Below the pieces are notes generated by a model, which made no database searches, had not been told where the DNA came from, and saw nothing but the letters and a program-made list of their open reading frames with translations. From Liolophura sinensis (taxonomy: Eukaryota; Mollusca; Polyplacophora; Chitonida; Chitonidae): a DNA stretch of 64,000 nucleotides. This document shows positions 20,830 to 32,139 of the stretch, piece after piece (the first letter of the stretch is position 1; every line of letters begins with the position of its first letter). The translations under genes and the position numbers were made by a program. The stretch lies in contig NC_088298.1 of assembly GCF_032854445.1 (NCBI RefSeq), positions 9,971,504-10,035,503 of the forward strand. Direction: 5' to 3'.

Positions 20830-21390
20830 TACATGCAGGTACGTTGGTCCATTTGATGGAGCTGTTTTCCAACTTTAGTAACTGCCATGAAGGCAAGTGG
20901 GCTCTGGGAAATATCCCTATTAATTCTTTCAAAGTGGCCCATGTGGGTGAAGAAAATTGGCTATTTTTGTCTCCTTCAACAATTTCTTCTCCAGAGGATC
21001 TGTTACACTGTCCAGCCTGCTCTTGAATAACCAAACTTCATTTTCATCATCCGTCAATTCTGCTTAAGTAAGTCGTCTGGGTTCACCACCACGTCTGCCA
21101 TTAAATAATGTTAAATGAGAAACTGCTAGGCAGCGAAGTTCTACAAATTTTGCTTCTGTCCAATACTGGTATTTGGCTGACAGGAATCACATTATGAAAC
21201 GCATGGAGGAGATTCTAAGTTTCTTAACTTCCGACTCCATTGGCAGTTCTTCTGGATTTCTTAATCTTGTTTGTTGCCCTTTCTGGATGAGGTAGTCAGC
21301 ATCACCAAATAGGAAGATTTGTGGAGTTCAAAAGCTGTTAAAAACTGTTCAGTCTCCTTTGCGAGTTAATCACGACTGTCCATTAATAAA
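20830..21390 (-). pseudogene. Decayed recombinase-like coding region
   Basis: On the minus strand from about 21390 the readable protein includes IFLFGDADYLIQKGQQTRLR, then YWTEAKFVELRCLAVSHLTL, FNGRRGGEPRRLT, a stop, and AELTDDENEVWLFKSRLDSV. The FNxRRGxEPxRL segment recalls proteins of Crypton-like tyrosine-recombinase elements. Frame changes follow (near 21010) and it fades by 20830. No catalytic Arg-His-Tyr set can be confirmed. Confidence 0.35.
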
Positions 21391-21602
21391 GTTGCTTGCG
21401 CGATCTTAGCGGCTTTAGTGATGTGATAGTACAGGTTTTTCTTCAGGCCGGCTTTTATTTCAGACCCAGAAGAGTCCCCAGAGGAATCATGAGAGGTGTA
21501 GGACATAATAACAGATCCATTCTAGTTTTGTTTTGTTGTTTTTTTCTTCATTTTAGGACGGTTTAAAAAGTGTGAGAGGGGGGTATCTATCGTCAAAGCC
21601 CA

Positions 21603-21845
21603 TCATGGTTCACGGAGGAGGAGCAGGAGTAGAGGCTTCGGCAAAAGGGGAGTTTTCTTTGCCGAACGTGCAAAACGGCATTTTCCAGTCAGGACAACTG
21701 GCTGAGGGATAAGCAAACGCAGCACACAAAGGGAGATAGATTTACGTGCCTTACCTGTGCCAGGACGCATTTGATCCGACACCAGCAAAATGTTTTGCCA
21801 GTTGTGGGATTGGCGAGTGCATCGACGTGCTGAACATGGAAGGGT
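21603..21845 (+). pseudogene. Decayed second copy of the C2H2 gene
   Basis: Across frames the plus strand gives LCRTCKTAFSSQDNWLR, FTCLTCARTHLIRHQQN and QLWDWRVHRRAEHGR. These match fingers 1, 3 and 4 of the gene at 10159-10648 in order, including the DNWLR/DSWLR and LWDW signatures. Parts of each finger are deleted, so it is a pseudogene. Its orientation is opposite to the other copy. Confidence 0.6.
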
Positions 21846-22084
21846 AAGTCACACACTGTGGTAAAAACCGAACGGTTTCAGCACTGGGTCAGACACCGCA
21901 GCCATTTGTACCACTCGGCTACGCGGCGATGCCCCCGTCTTATGCGGACACATCGCCTAGAGGACCGATTTTTTCTTTTTTTTTTCCCCCTCAGGGCCTT
22001 TTTGTCGATGTATTGGCCGCCAACAAGATAGATATACCCGAGAGATTCGATCTACTCGCCGTTTTTATTTTTCTTTAATTTTTG

Positions 22085-22790
22085 ATTTTCCCGTCCCTCG
22101 CATTCGAGTCCCACTGGCCAGACTTGGGTCTCGCGTATGGGCTGTGCCTTTCACAGCGGATGCGTAAATCGAAGGTCGGCTAGGACGTTACCGACACTTG
22201 CATACAGTACACCACATGCGCCCTGACAACAACCCAAACTTCGGACAACCCAAAGCACGGGTTCTTCGATCCAAATAAGGGCGTTCACCATACTAGGTGC
22301 ATGTCCCCTGCAGCCGTCCATCCCATCGCCCACGCCACGCGCAACACCACATCCAACACCACATCCCACACCACTAACGCCACCATTATTACCACGGCAT
22401 GTCATTCAACTCACTTGGTTATGCGGAGATGCCCTCGTCTTTCGCGGAGATATCACCGCGGGAGTGCCGTGCACACGCAGTATATACACACCCCCTCCAC
22501 ACCACACCATACCACGTCCATATGCAATCACCATCACGCCATGTTCACAGTCGATAAACAACGCTCCCAGCACCGAGTTCACCGCCTCGGCCAGGTCTTG
22601 CGTAAGGGGTGCGCCTTTCACAGCAGAGGTGAACATCCCTACTGATGTGGAAACGTTCGCCAAGTGCCGGGAATATCCCTAGCTCTCGACCTGGCATTAA
22701 AACGGCTACTAGACTTGCATAAGGCACCACTTCGGCCCTGACTACAGCCCAAACTTTTGCCAAGCAAGCACGGGTTCTGCACGGGCGGAC
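22085..22790 (-). pseudogene. Two tandem decayed copies of an unknown gene
   Basis: On the minus strand, frames in 22763-22545 and 22663-22406 hold VWAVVRAEVVPYASLVAVLM and TSAVKGAPLTQDLAEAVNSV with GALFIDCEHGVMVI. A second, more decayed copy at about 22270-22085 repeats VWVVVRAHVV and ASAVKGTAHTRD. Nucleotide blocks such as GCCTTTCACAGC and AAGCACGGGTTCT recur in both. The GC-rich composition resembles the virus-like patch at 7-11 kb. I do not recognise the family. Confidence 0.4.
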
Positions 22791-23390
22791 TGGCTGTTCA
22801 CCATAAGGTCATACTAGAGCAGGTGCACCCGTACTACATAGGCGTTACACCCGCAACACGTCCCCTTCGCCCACATCACGCGCACTTGTCCCCCTACAGG
22901 TATGCCGACCTGGCCAATTACGTACTGACTTGTTCTTGCTGGTGAGGAAGTCATTCACTAACCTCCCACCTGACAGCCTAAAAGTGCGCTAAACAGGATG
23001 TTATACAATACGGGGAAGTACGCCAGGACGTGGTCCGTACCATGCCACACGACACCTCGCGTGTTCTTTGTGCATTCTCTTCAGTATTCATTCTTTCTCT
23101 GGCGGTGAGAGCCGTTTTCGGGGACAGAGCAGATCGCTACATTTTTTTTTTGTAAACCGCAGACGACGGCCTGCCCAACCCGACACACCCGGGTAAGCGC
23201 TCCGCACCTATGCCATCTACCTCACAGACGCAACACACCGGGCGGGAAAACGCTTGGGACCACCATGTGAGAAAGTTCTATTTGATCTCACCGGGGAGAC
23301 GCTGTGTTGCCACTTTCTAGGATTTCTCGGTTTTGACCCTAGAGAAACGAGTCGAACTAAAAAAAGTTCGATGGGTGTGGGAGTGGTCTA
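22791..23390. other. GC-rich stretch without a supported gene
   Basis: The composition matches the neighbouring decayed gene, but I find no motif or long clean frame. A T run lies near 23140. The segment may be more of the same degraded element. Confidence 0.35.
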
Positions 23391-23560
23391 GGTTTAGTCG
23401 CCTCTTACGACAAGCTTTAGCGGACTGAGATGCTAGTCTTGTCTGACCCCGGCAGTCCCACAGGGGAATATGACTAAGTGTAACAACAGGACAAGGTCTA
23501 TGTTCGTCGTCTTTTACGACAAGCTGCCTAGACGGCTGAGGTGCTATTATCCTTCACGCA
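23390..23560 (-). repeat. Two pieces of the LINE 5'-end sequence
   Basis: TCGCCTCTTACGACAAGC near 23398 and TCGTCTTTTACGACAAGC near 23508, each followed by a CTGAG(A/G)TGCTA block, match the first 80 bases of the LINE at 52383-58226 (58150-58226). They may be 5' ends of lost LINE copies or a shared promoter module. Confidence 0.5.
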
Positions 23561-24239
23561 CAGCCCCGAGCCTGGCATACTCCGCCCCATGCTTTTCTTT
23601 TGACAAATTACACCAACATAACCGGCCCAACTATATACAGATCAGGCAAAGTCACCGTCTGGCCTGTAAGACATGATCACAGCCTTCATGGGTGCGCCGC
23701 TACGGACGTTGGCGCCGAGTCTTCAACACCTTTCCCGGGGGCATGACCCTTCACGCACAGAAAATAGGAAATCACAGTTTAGATGAATCGAGCAGGATCG
23801 TAAATACATCACACAACCGCACGTCGACGTGTTCAAAGACTGTATCGGCATAGACAAAGAAGAAGAGGAAATATATGTATATAGTAGTGCATTGGTAGAA
23901 CAATCTCGGTGCACAATAAAATGGCTCATTACAGAATGGGCAGTTTTGCCGTTCTAAATGTTCCACACAATAACCACACTAGGTTAGCACTATCGTCCAT
24001 TGCTTCTTCCGCCAGTGGTCCGCCTTGGACTGGTGGCTCGACCTTTCAAGCCGCCGGTATCATAAACATTATTCGGCCGCTCTCGAATTATAACAAATTA
24101 TGTGTAAATAATTGTAACGTGGTTTAGGTGTCTTTTTTCTGTATAACTTAAAATGATTTCTTCAAAATCAGAGGGCTAACGAATGTAAATGGCTTCATTT
24201 ACTAATCATTATTTAGATAACAATTTGTTGAATGGAGTC

Positions 24240-24600
24240 TAAGCTTTTCTAATGTGTATGAGGTGGTTTCCAACTATTTTTCTCTGGTTTCCAGGCTTTT
24301 CCTAGGTTTCCGAGCTGAATTTGCTGATTTTCCAAGGTGTCCAAGCTTTTCTGGTTTTTCCGAGCTTTTCTGAAAATTTCCGAGGCATCCTTACTTGCCA
24401 AGTTTCCAAACTTTTCTTACGTTGCCGACGTAAATTTTAGGTTAGTATTAGGTTAGGATTTCCCAGTTTTTCTATGCGTTACCACCATTTAATTTTCTAT
24501 TTTCCTTTGGCGGAAAATCTCGGAATAGTTTGTCCAAATACTTCAAGGTGTCCTAATGTCCGAGAATTTCCAAGGAAAACCTTGCCAAAACCTTCTACAG
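24240..24600. other. Low-complexity TTTCC/CTTTTC tract
   Basis: An irregular repetition of TTTCCnAGCTTTTCT-like blocks without coding capacity. From 23560 to 24240 I recognise nothing. Confidence 0.5.
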
Positions 24601-25610
24601 ACGGGATATCTACATTGGCCCGTAAAGGGTTAATGTGAATTTATATGTCCCTAATCCGACACGTTGTTTCACTTGCCAAAAATTTGGTCATGGCAAGGAC
24701 CAATTTGAAAATAAGCAGGTTTGTTTGAGATGCGGCAGTGAAGATCATGATGGTTTCGACCGAGGCAACACAGTTAAGTGTTGCAACTGCGGTGGGGTTC
24801 ACGTGGCCTCCTCTAAGGACTGTACACTTTTCCTTTCACAAAACAAATAACTGTAAAACCTAGAAAGAATATATTCTATCAGGAGGCCTGCAAATTGATC
24901 TTGCCTTCTAATACTTCATTGCAGACTTTGTTTGTTTGCTAAGGCGGTCAAGCGAGTAGCTACTGTGGCTACTCAAACTTCATTGACTTGGCCCATTGGA
25001 AACCAGAAACCTTGTCCTATTTCTGTGGAACCTACTGTTCAACCCACGTTCAATACTTCAACTCAGACCACCTCAACACAACAGATCAAACTAGTCAGTA
25101 ACACCATTAATACTAATCCAATTGATAACCCTGAACCTAGTCACCCCAAAAACAAACATAAACTAGAATGGATCTGTGAATAGCAGATCCTAGGCCGGGA
25201 TCCCGGATTACCTTGAAAAGTCCTACGAGACACCACATGGAAATATGGTATTTCAAAAGACCCCGCGGATATGGGTCTTAAAGGTCGATTACCAATATTT
25301 ATATCCAAATTTTTATCTGATCGTCAGTTTAAGGTACGGGTGGAGTCTACTCTTTCTGACTCCTCTGAGCAGGAAATGGATGCACTCCAGGGCAGGGCAC
25401 AGAGGGTTCTTTAAATGTTGATGACTTCCTCATATGCTACCGAGCTAAAAAATATGAATAATATTGAACGTCAACCGCGGCTTTGTCTCAATAAAATCGA
25501 GAAATGGGTAACTGAAAACGGTTTTAGATTGTCAACGTCTAAAACCGTCGGTATGCATTTTTGTAACAAACGGAAATTTCCCCATCCTTTAACCCCTCAG
25601 TATATATAAA
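24600..25610 (+). mobile_element. I-like LINE fragment, plus strand
   Basis: The segment carries the ORF1 zinc knuckles (24635-24850: CFTCQKFGHGKDQF, CLRCGSEDHDGFDR, CCNCGGVHVASSKDC), two of which have lost a metal ligand. The ORF1 C-terminus (VATQTSLTWPIGN, near 24970) follows, then, after a deletion that removes the endonuclease, reverse transcriptase sequence (25215-25600: MNNIERQPRLCLNKIEKW, STSKTVGMHFCNKRK). It belongs to the same family as the LINE at 52383-58226. Confidence 0.8.
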
Positions 25611-25770
25611 TTTATAATCCAGATAATTAGCCTTAATTTCATCAAAACTTTGCTGAATTATCAGAGGGTTAGTGTCGAATTTAATATGTCGACGTAAATC
25701 AAATATCAATTTAGGTTGTGGAAGAAGCCATAGAGGTGAGTCCGGAAAAAACGATTTTTGAAGATCTTCA
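25585..25770 (-). mobile_element. I-like LINE fragment, minus strand, joined to inverted part
   Basis: The minus strand here reads LIFDLRRHIKFDTNPLIIQQ and YLDYKFIYTEGLKDG, the start of the RNase H domain. It joins directly to the plus-strand part ending near 25600, forming a head-to-head junction. Confidence 0.75.
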
Positions 25771-26035
25771 GAATAATTCAACATTTGCCTATAACCAGGC
25801 TTCGTTTTACAGTTATAGACCTTTGTCCCAATTCCTGTGGAGAGAAAAGAACGTTATAATATGTAATCATATTTCAGATGTGTATATTTGGGAAAATTGT
25901 TACAAAGACTCCATTTCTATAGACATAAAGTCTCTACCTTCAGATATTGCCTGGGAACAAGTTCGCCACCTTTCATGGACATCATCATGGGTCGGATACA
26001 GAACGATTTTCATACCGGTTACTGGCGCCTAAATT
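25770..26035 (+). CDS. Unrecognised partial open frame
   Basis: The frame continues to a TAA at 26030-26032 and reads SFYSYRPLSQFLWREKNVII and LPSDIAWEQVRHLSWTSSWV followed by GYRTIFIPVTGA. Clean codons and aromatic-rich content suggest a real exon, perhaps of an extracellular domain, but I do not recognise the family. The upstream end lies within LINE sequence, so the start is unknown. Confidence 0.3.
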
Positions 26036-26307
26036 AAGACATAATTCCTAACGCCCCAATAAACTTAACCAAAGAGCCCAAATTCAAATCTAAATTTTGC
26101 AAATACGAGAGAATTTCAAGAGCGGTTTTCCTTTTCGACAGTTTGCGTGGCCTCTTGTATATTTGCGCCTTCGACTACTGCGCAACTTTTTACCTTATTC
26201 CCAGTCTTTGTTCACTTCCGTCATGTTGTTCGTGTGTTTATAATACATTGTACGTGAGTAGAAGCTTGTGATTCTGGAGGTGCTTAGGAAAAAGGTGTAG
26301 CCTCGTT

Positions 26308-28035
26308 TTGAGTGAGGCGAAAACAACCGGCCGATCGCACAAAACACGGCCTTCTAGCTATGTCCACTGCGAGAAACGTACTGCCGATTTGATTTCTTAC
26401 TCTCCCGAAAAAGACGAAAACGCAGACGGCTGCGTCGGATTCGGAGCCAGGTTGGTGAACTCGTTACAAAGGAGGGTAATTAAACTACTGCTTGTTCTAA
26501 ATTCCCAAATTACCTCCTGATTTTGGTAATTTTTCAGAACAGTTTTGTTGCTATTTTACTTTTTGTGGTATACACGGACTCACTAAGACGTACCGGAAAC
26601 ATGGAAGTAAATGGGGATAAAGTTGGTCGTTTTCACGTCCGATTATGAGTTAACAGTTTTATTAACGTGTGGTAAATAACATGAATTCTCCGCTTGTACA
26701 TGAAAATAAAAAAAAAAAGATCTTGAACACTTTTGATTGACAATTTTCCAGTTTTTTTCCTACCAACCCCGTAAAAATTTAACCTCGGTGCCGAGGTGGT
26801 AACACTGATTGAACAGCAAGGTCTGTCTTCCAGAAATAGCCATTGCATTCTTAAATGTATAATCTAGTGATAAATCATACATGTACATCAGTATTAAAGT
26901 ACTGGGCAAACTTCAATACTGTAAATATATTTTTTTCAACAATAAATTGCCTTGATTCTTAATTTGCCATTTTGAATTAAAACATTTTTACATGGACTCA
27001 CAAAATGGAGCTTAGTCTAATTTACAGTTTTTATTTTTAAATTTCAGGAAGTACTGATTTATACTCTACATTAGAATCTGAACAGGAAGCCGATATATTT
27101 ATATAATTTTAAAAAAAGGAAATTAATGAACCTAACATGTTGAAAATTTTATTCTATGCAGCTACAGACAACAGCAATGCACAGGCTGCTGTCAGGATCG
27201 CAGATAACAGCAGGGCCGAGGATAACGAGGCTGATAAGAGCATGGTAGGGGATGGAGAGTCTAACGCCAGCGCAGGGGCCAATGATATCCAGGATACTGG
27301 TAATAATTTTATTAAAAAGTTAACGCGAGTTAGAATTGGTATATCATTCAAAATAATGTACACATAGTTTTTAAATTCCAGCAAACTTAATTATGAGTAA
27401 ATAATATAAATATTTGATGCCTGCAAGAAAGTCAATTTAAACTCTGTTTCAGAAGTTTATGGCACATGATACATGTACACATGCACTCTTTATTTTTTAA
27501 GATAAGACTATACTTGGGCGTTGCTGCAGCTGTGGCCGTTTGAAGATGGATGGACGCAGATTTTCACGAACAGTGTGAAAAACTAAGTTCACTTGGGCTC
27601 TATTATAATAACCGAACAGATGGTTATCATTGCAAAGCATGCGAGGCATGTTTTGCTGATGGGAAATGGGCAGTGGACCCATGCGTACTTGGCGATCATC
27701 TTGGTAGAATGCTGTCCAATCACGCCACATCTGAAATACACAGACTTGCTTTAAAGTTTATGAAGATTGTTGGACATTGCTCCAAAAATGGAAACGTTCT
27801 TTCTCAAATAATAAGGGGAACAGTACAGATGAATACCGACATCGTTGCAAAGAACAGAAACACAGTCATGAAACTTATGGAAGTAGTTCATTTCATGTCC
27901 ACTAAAAACTGGGCTCTTCGAAACTTAGAAACTCTTAGAATAAAAAAAACTCTTAGAAGTTTGCTGCTGAGGAAATTTGCGTCTCGGATCTGCGTGACAT
28001 ATTACCAACGCAGCAAAAAATTCCTCTTATCTTAG
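26308..28035 (+). pseudogene. hAT/zinc-finger-type transposase N-terminal gene, decayed
   Basis: Several exon-like blocks lie in order: 26308-26450 (ends CCAG|GTTGGT), a block after TTTCAG at about 27048, 27162-27299 (TTCTATGCAG|C to CTG|GTAATA), and 27510-28035. The last reads GRCCSCGRLKMDG, then after a 1-base frame change FHEQCEKLSSLGLYYNN, DGYHCKACEACF and LSNHATSEIHRLALKFM. The Cys-Cys-His-His arrangement followed by an amphipathic stretch resembles the zinc-finger start of DUF4371/hAT-like proteins. The catalytic part is missing. Confidence 0.4.
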
Positions 28036-28064
28036 CTGTCAATCGGTTGACGAGTTTATAGAGG

Positions 28065-28860
28065 CGATTTTTTCTCTTTACTCTCACTTGCCAAAAGGCA
28101 AGCAAGCGAGTCACTGCATATCACAGCCCTCTGGGCATTCCCAGAGGAAACATATGATAACACCAGGAGTATAGCCCTGGCCTCTGCAGAAAAGGTTGAA
28201 GATGAGGATGGAAGGCGAAGGGATGTGACCCGTTGTTCTAAGACAGCTGCAGCTGCAACCCTGTCCGCATCCTTTGACCCATGGGTATATATAAATTTGT
28301 AAATCCGGATAATTAACCCTGATTTCCGCAAAACCTTGCTGAATTATCAGAGGGTTTGTACCTATCTTATTACGTCGACGTAGATCAAATATCAATTTAG
28401 AATGTGGAAGAAGCTATGAAGGGCAGTTCGGAAAAGATACCGGAGCTGTGTGCTTAGGCTTGACGCCGGCTTCCACAATATGGCGGATCTTGTTAGGACA
28501 TTAAGTATATTTGTCTGCAAAAAATGGATCAAAAACACACGCGTAGGCAGGGATTGTTGGATGTGCTTTAAGCTTTGTAGTATATTGAAGGCTCAATTTT
28601 ATACGTCTGTGATGTAAAGAAGGGTCATTAATTTTCTACTGGTAAGGTTCTAACTGCACCAAGGCTGAGCCTCAGAACTTGGTCATGGACAGGATCAAAC
28701 ATTTTAAGACAGGATTTCCTAACGGAACCGTAAATGATGGATCCATACTTCAATTTAGATCTCGCCAGAGAACGATACATTTAGCTTTAAGCATTTTTTA
28801 TGGGGAATAAATAAAAATTAATTATCAAATATTATTCCCAAAATTTAGCTTTACCATCAG
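28065..28860 (-). mobile_element. I-like LINE 3' fragment
   Basis: The minus strand carries RNase H sequence (FSAEARAILLVLSYVSSGNA, near 28180) and, upstream, bases matching 53680-54110 of the full-length LINE with several deletions. All frames are broken. From 28860 to 29660 I see nothing recognisable. Confidence 0.7.
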
Positions 28861-29662
28861 TTTTAATGTTACCATGACATGTCACAATGACTTCATTTAT
28901 GCAAAGCCAGAGTACTTGTGTGATTCTGGAGACTTGAAATTCCTGCCTACCCTTATGGGACATTGGAGCTTTTTTTTGGCTGAACTGATGCACAATCAGT
29001 CATAAAGCAATGTCAACAATGTTTGAAAAGACCTCAAGGTCTTAACCACTTGCTATAACTGATCAATTTCCTAATTACTTGATTATAAAATAACTCACCA
29101 CATTCTTTTGTTGTGAGTTTTGAAAAAGAACATGAAAACTCCCACGATTCCCAGCTTCTCGTTTCAGCGCTTCTTTGTGATCAAATAAGTCCCCCTTGTA
29201 CTGAAGAAGAAATGACCCCTTTGTAAACTGCCTTTGTGTGAAAACACTTTTACCTGGGAAAGAAAAAGATTGTTTTTTAAAATATTTCTTTACCTCTAAC
29301 TCTTTCCATAGACTAAGGTATGTTTGTTCATGTTAGGGTAACAAAAATGTAAAGCATATATGCAAACGGTTTTGAATAACTGTGCACTCCTGTTTGTAGA
29401 TCAGCTATAGGGGGGGGTCTCACTTGATGTCTTGGAAAACCCTGTATGAGAAATTTTGCCACGTACATGAGATGCATTCAGTCTCTCAATAATGATAAAA
29501 TATAACTAAAATACGCCATGAAATTAGACAAAAAAAAATCTTCAGTACCCTTCAGCAATTGAATCTATACAAGATCCATGCAGGAGGTTCTATACATTTT
29601 GCGTTGTTGAATGCATGATTATACTGGATATAATCACGATGAAACAAAATACTGTGTATTTG

Positions 29663-29968
29663 TTATTTTCCTATAAATTCAGTTATGTAGGACACGTAGA
29701 ACCCTGACTGGTCTCTTCCAGCACAAAGAGATTCATGAAGCTGATCTTCATCACGTTTTTTCCTGGAAGACCTCCTGACAGACATGTCGAGAGTGTTGGT
29801 AATAGCAATATAAGCGTCAAGTCCGACATTCCTATACCATTCGTAGTCCGTAAAGGGCGTTCCAAGTCGATAATTGCAAGATCCATTACCACAACAACGT
29901 TTAACACTAACTCCCGAAGACAAAGGTATGTAAGAAATTATACAAATAAGAAATAAAGCCGGTAACAC
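29663..29968 (-). CDS. Putative secreted Cys-rich peptide exon
   Basis: The frame encodes a hydrophobic stretch (LPALFLICIISYIPLSSGVS), then KRCCGNGSCNYRLGTPF, DYEWYRNVGLDAYI and a basic cluster RRSSRKKR, ending in YITEFIGK and a stop. The hydrophobic start and basic cleavage-like sites resemble a peptide precursor. There is no ATG: the frame opens with GTG after a stop, and AGTTAG before the KR could be a splice acceptor, so the hydrophobic part may be intron. A related, broken exon lies at 42400-42530. Function unknown. Confidence 0.3.
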   Translation of the reverse strand: MLPALFLICIISYIPLSSGVSVKRCCGNGSCNYRLGTPFTDYEWYRNVGLDAYIAITNTLDMSVRRSSRKKRDEDQLHESLCAGRDQSGFYVSYITEFIGK

Positions 29969-30139
29969 ACAAGAGAGAAGCGGTCATCAGTTTTTAATGA
30001 TTCCGGGCAGACAATGAATATTCCAGGCATGAATTCCATATCAAAGTTCAAATTCGTAGTCCGTAAATGAGTTCCATGTCAAATAACAGCTAAACAAGTA
30101 TCTCAGCTAATCTTGATTTAATGGTATTGAATGGATGAA

Positions 30140-30985
30140 TGAATGATAATGGTTTAACGCCACATCGGCAATATTTCAGCCATATCGTGGCGAGAGCAAG
30201 GTAAAAACATGAGGCGGTTGAGGATTCTCAAGGCTGAGAATGAATAAGAACAAATCTGTAAGCAAGCGGGTCACTATAAAAAAAATGTACTGACTGGTGA
30301 TGCACATATGGTTGTTGAGCTGGCTGTTGTCGTACATCTGGTTGTAGCGGTTGGTGTTGCACACGTGGTTGTTATACTGGCTGGCGTTGTACATCTGGTT
30401 GTTGAGTTGGCTGGCGTTGTACATCTGGCTGTTGAGCTGGTTGGTGTACATCTCGTTGTAACGGTTGGTGTTGCACACCTGGTTGTGCTGGCTGGTTTTG
30501 TACATCTGCTTGTTGTGCTGGATGGCGTTGGACATCTGGTTGTTGGGCTAACTATACCTGGCGTACCTGGCCACGGAGGCCAATCTTGATTTAATGGTAT
30601 TCAATGGATGGCTGAGTGATAATGATTTAACGCCACATCGGCAATATTTCAGCCATATGTTTAATGCCGTATTGGGCATCACATCAAACACAATTGGAAG
30701 CACTGCTCCCATCTAAGATGAAATTATGTGTTAGACGAGAACGCCCAATACGACACCTTGTTACTTATACGACTTGGTCTCAACGAGACATTCGTTACGT
30801 ATAGGTATTGTAGCCAGTGACTGGGTAAATAGCATGCAGTTTATTGTGGATCTGCAAGTCCCATTCATCCTACCAAAGGCGACGAATATATTTAAGAATG
30901 TTGGACTTCATGTCAGTATAAGGGATTTTAGTCTTAGATATGGGTTTATTGAGGGCAGCTTTCGCCTCCTTGTCTGCTAATGGTA
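30140..30985 (-). mobile_element. I-like LINE 3'-end pieces
   Basis: Two 3' ends start with TTTAACGCCACATCGGCAAT near 30155 and 30635. The second continues into the RNase H C-terminus (minus strand: IRRLW region near 30880, EAKAALNKPISK near 30955). The pieces are separated by the minisatellite at 30302-30545. Confidence 0.7.
30302..30545 (-). repeat. Minisatellite with Asn/Gln-rich coding potential
   Basis: About eight degenerate units of roughly 30 bp, in which GTTGTACATCTGGTTGTTG-like blocks alternate with a GTTGGTGTTGCACAC type. The minus strand is open through all units and reads QMYNASQLNN, QMYNASQYNN, HVCNTNRYNQ and so on. Unit length is a multiple of three, which keeps the frame open automatically. 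It lies in a LINE 3' region, so I do not treat it as a gene. Confidence 0.7.
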
Positions 30986-31740
30986 TTGAAAAAGGGTATC
31001 TGACATATGCAATGGCTGTAGGTTTGATGGGTTGCATAAATAGAAATGTAACATGCATGTAAACAAGTATTACCGAGTGGTTATATTGAAATTTGAAACA
31101 TGGTGCATGAATGGCAGATGATGCCAGTAGGTGATGTACACGTAGAAGTTATGGAGCAGCGCATGCTTCCAAGACGTAACATATCACTTAACTGATAGAC
31201 ATCGGCCGCAGAAATGGAGAGGCATTACAAGAAACCACGTCATTCACTAGGCCTACTGCAGACAACACCAGTATGTTGAGGAAAGCACCCTGAGACACAC
31301 TGAGTGCGGGGTAAGTAAATGCTTACACGTATTTCTACATAAACATAGCCCCATATAGCTACCACAAACCTTACGTTTGCAACTGCTTAGTTGGATTTTT
31401 TAAATACGGAAGTTGAGTGCATGTGATTCACTGACAATGCGAAATTAAAGAGCACAACAACTTTGACAGTATGCGCTGTTGTAACTAGCCTACATTGTGC
31501 ACTGCTGAACTGAATTGGCACAGAATGGCCAGCGTAATTCACTGATTGGATTAATTATAATGTGCATAAATGATTATTGAAGAAATATTAAAAATAAGAG
31601 AATTTACATCTGTGGTTGTAGCAACGCGTGCCATTTGGCTAAAGTTATTTGAGCCTCTGAAAGAACTACCGATTGGACGAAATAGCCAGGTTTGTAAGAT
31701 ACGATCTGATTGAGTCCAACAATTTGCGGTAAAAACATGA
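30978..31740 (-). repeat. 750-bp unclassified repeat, inverted copy at 61180-61990
   Basis: From AATACCATTA near 30978 to about 31740 the sequence is the reverse complement, with gaps, of 61180-61990. Shared blocks include CAAATTTCAATATAACC, CTACGTCTTGGAAGCATGCG, CTACGTGTACATCACCTA and GGACTCAATCAGATnGTATC. Both copies adjoin a LINE RNase H fragment. No protein is recognisable. Confidence 0.7.
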
Positions 31741-31779
31741 TCCTAGGTAAACTTGTAAAAGGCATCTAACCTAGAGCTC

Positions 31780-32135
31780 TCCCGTGTGGGTCCGGTGAAT
31801 ACGATAGGTTCACATCTTCTCGGTCGTGTGAGAGGCAACCGGGAAGCGACCTGTTTGCCGTGGGTTTGCGCCCCGTAATCTCCGATGACGGGATCCTGAG
31901 AGCGTGTTGGTCTTACGAGATCCTCACGTCGAACACGCCACTTTTGCTCTTACTTGGCGAGAGAGGGGGACACGGGAGGTCGGATGGGCCCTGTCTTTCA
32001 TCTGCGTGGTCCCAATTTCCTCCATAACACCGCTCTCTCGAGAATAAATATTATCCCCAGGTTCAGGCATCGCGCTTGCTGGCACTCCGTGGTGGCTGCG
32101 GAACATATAGGGTGAATATTTACTATATATATATA
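31780..32135 (+). mobile_element. I-like LINE 5'-end fragment, plus strand
   Basis: The segment matches, in reverse, the 5' untranslated region of the LINE at 52383-58226 (57690-58150): GAGCTCTCC...ACATCTTCTCGGT, GATCCTCACG, GGAGGTCGGATGGGCCC and GGTTCAGGCATCGC. It stops near the ORF1 start. A TA-rich run follows at 32118-32134. Confidence 0.75.
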
Positions 32136-32139
32136 TTTC

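Noticed and set aside
22301-22682. Plus-strand His/Thr-rich frames
   Set aside because: They are shadows of the minus-strand decayed gene and of a CACCACATCC-type low-complexity run.
30176-30535. Minisatellite frame as a prion-like gene
   Set aside because: Unit length divisible by three keeps frames open by chance; it has no start context and lies in a LINE 3' region.
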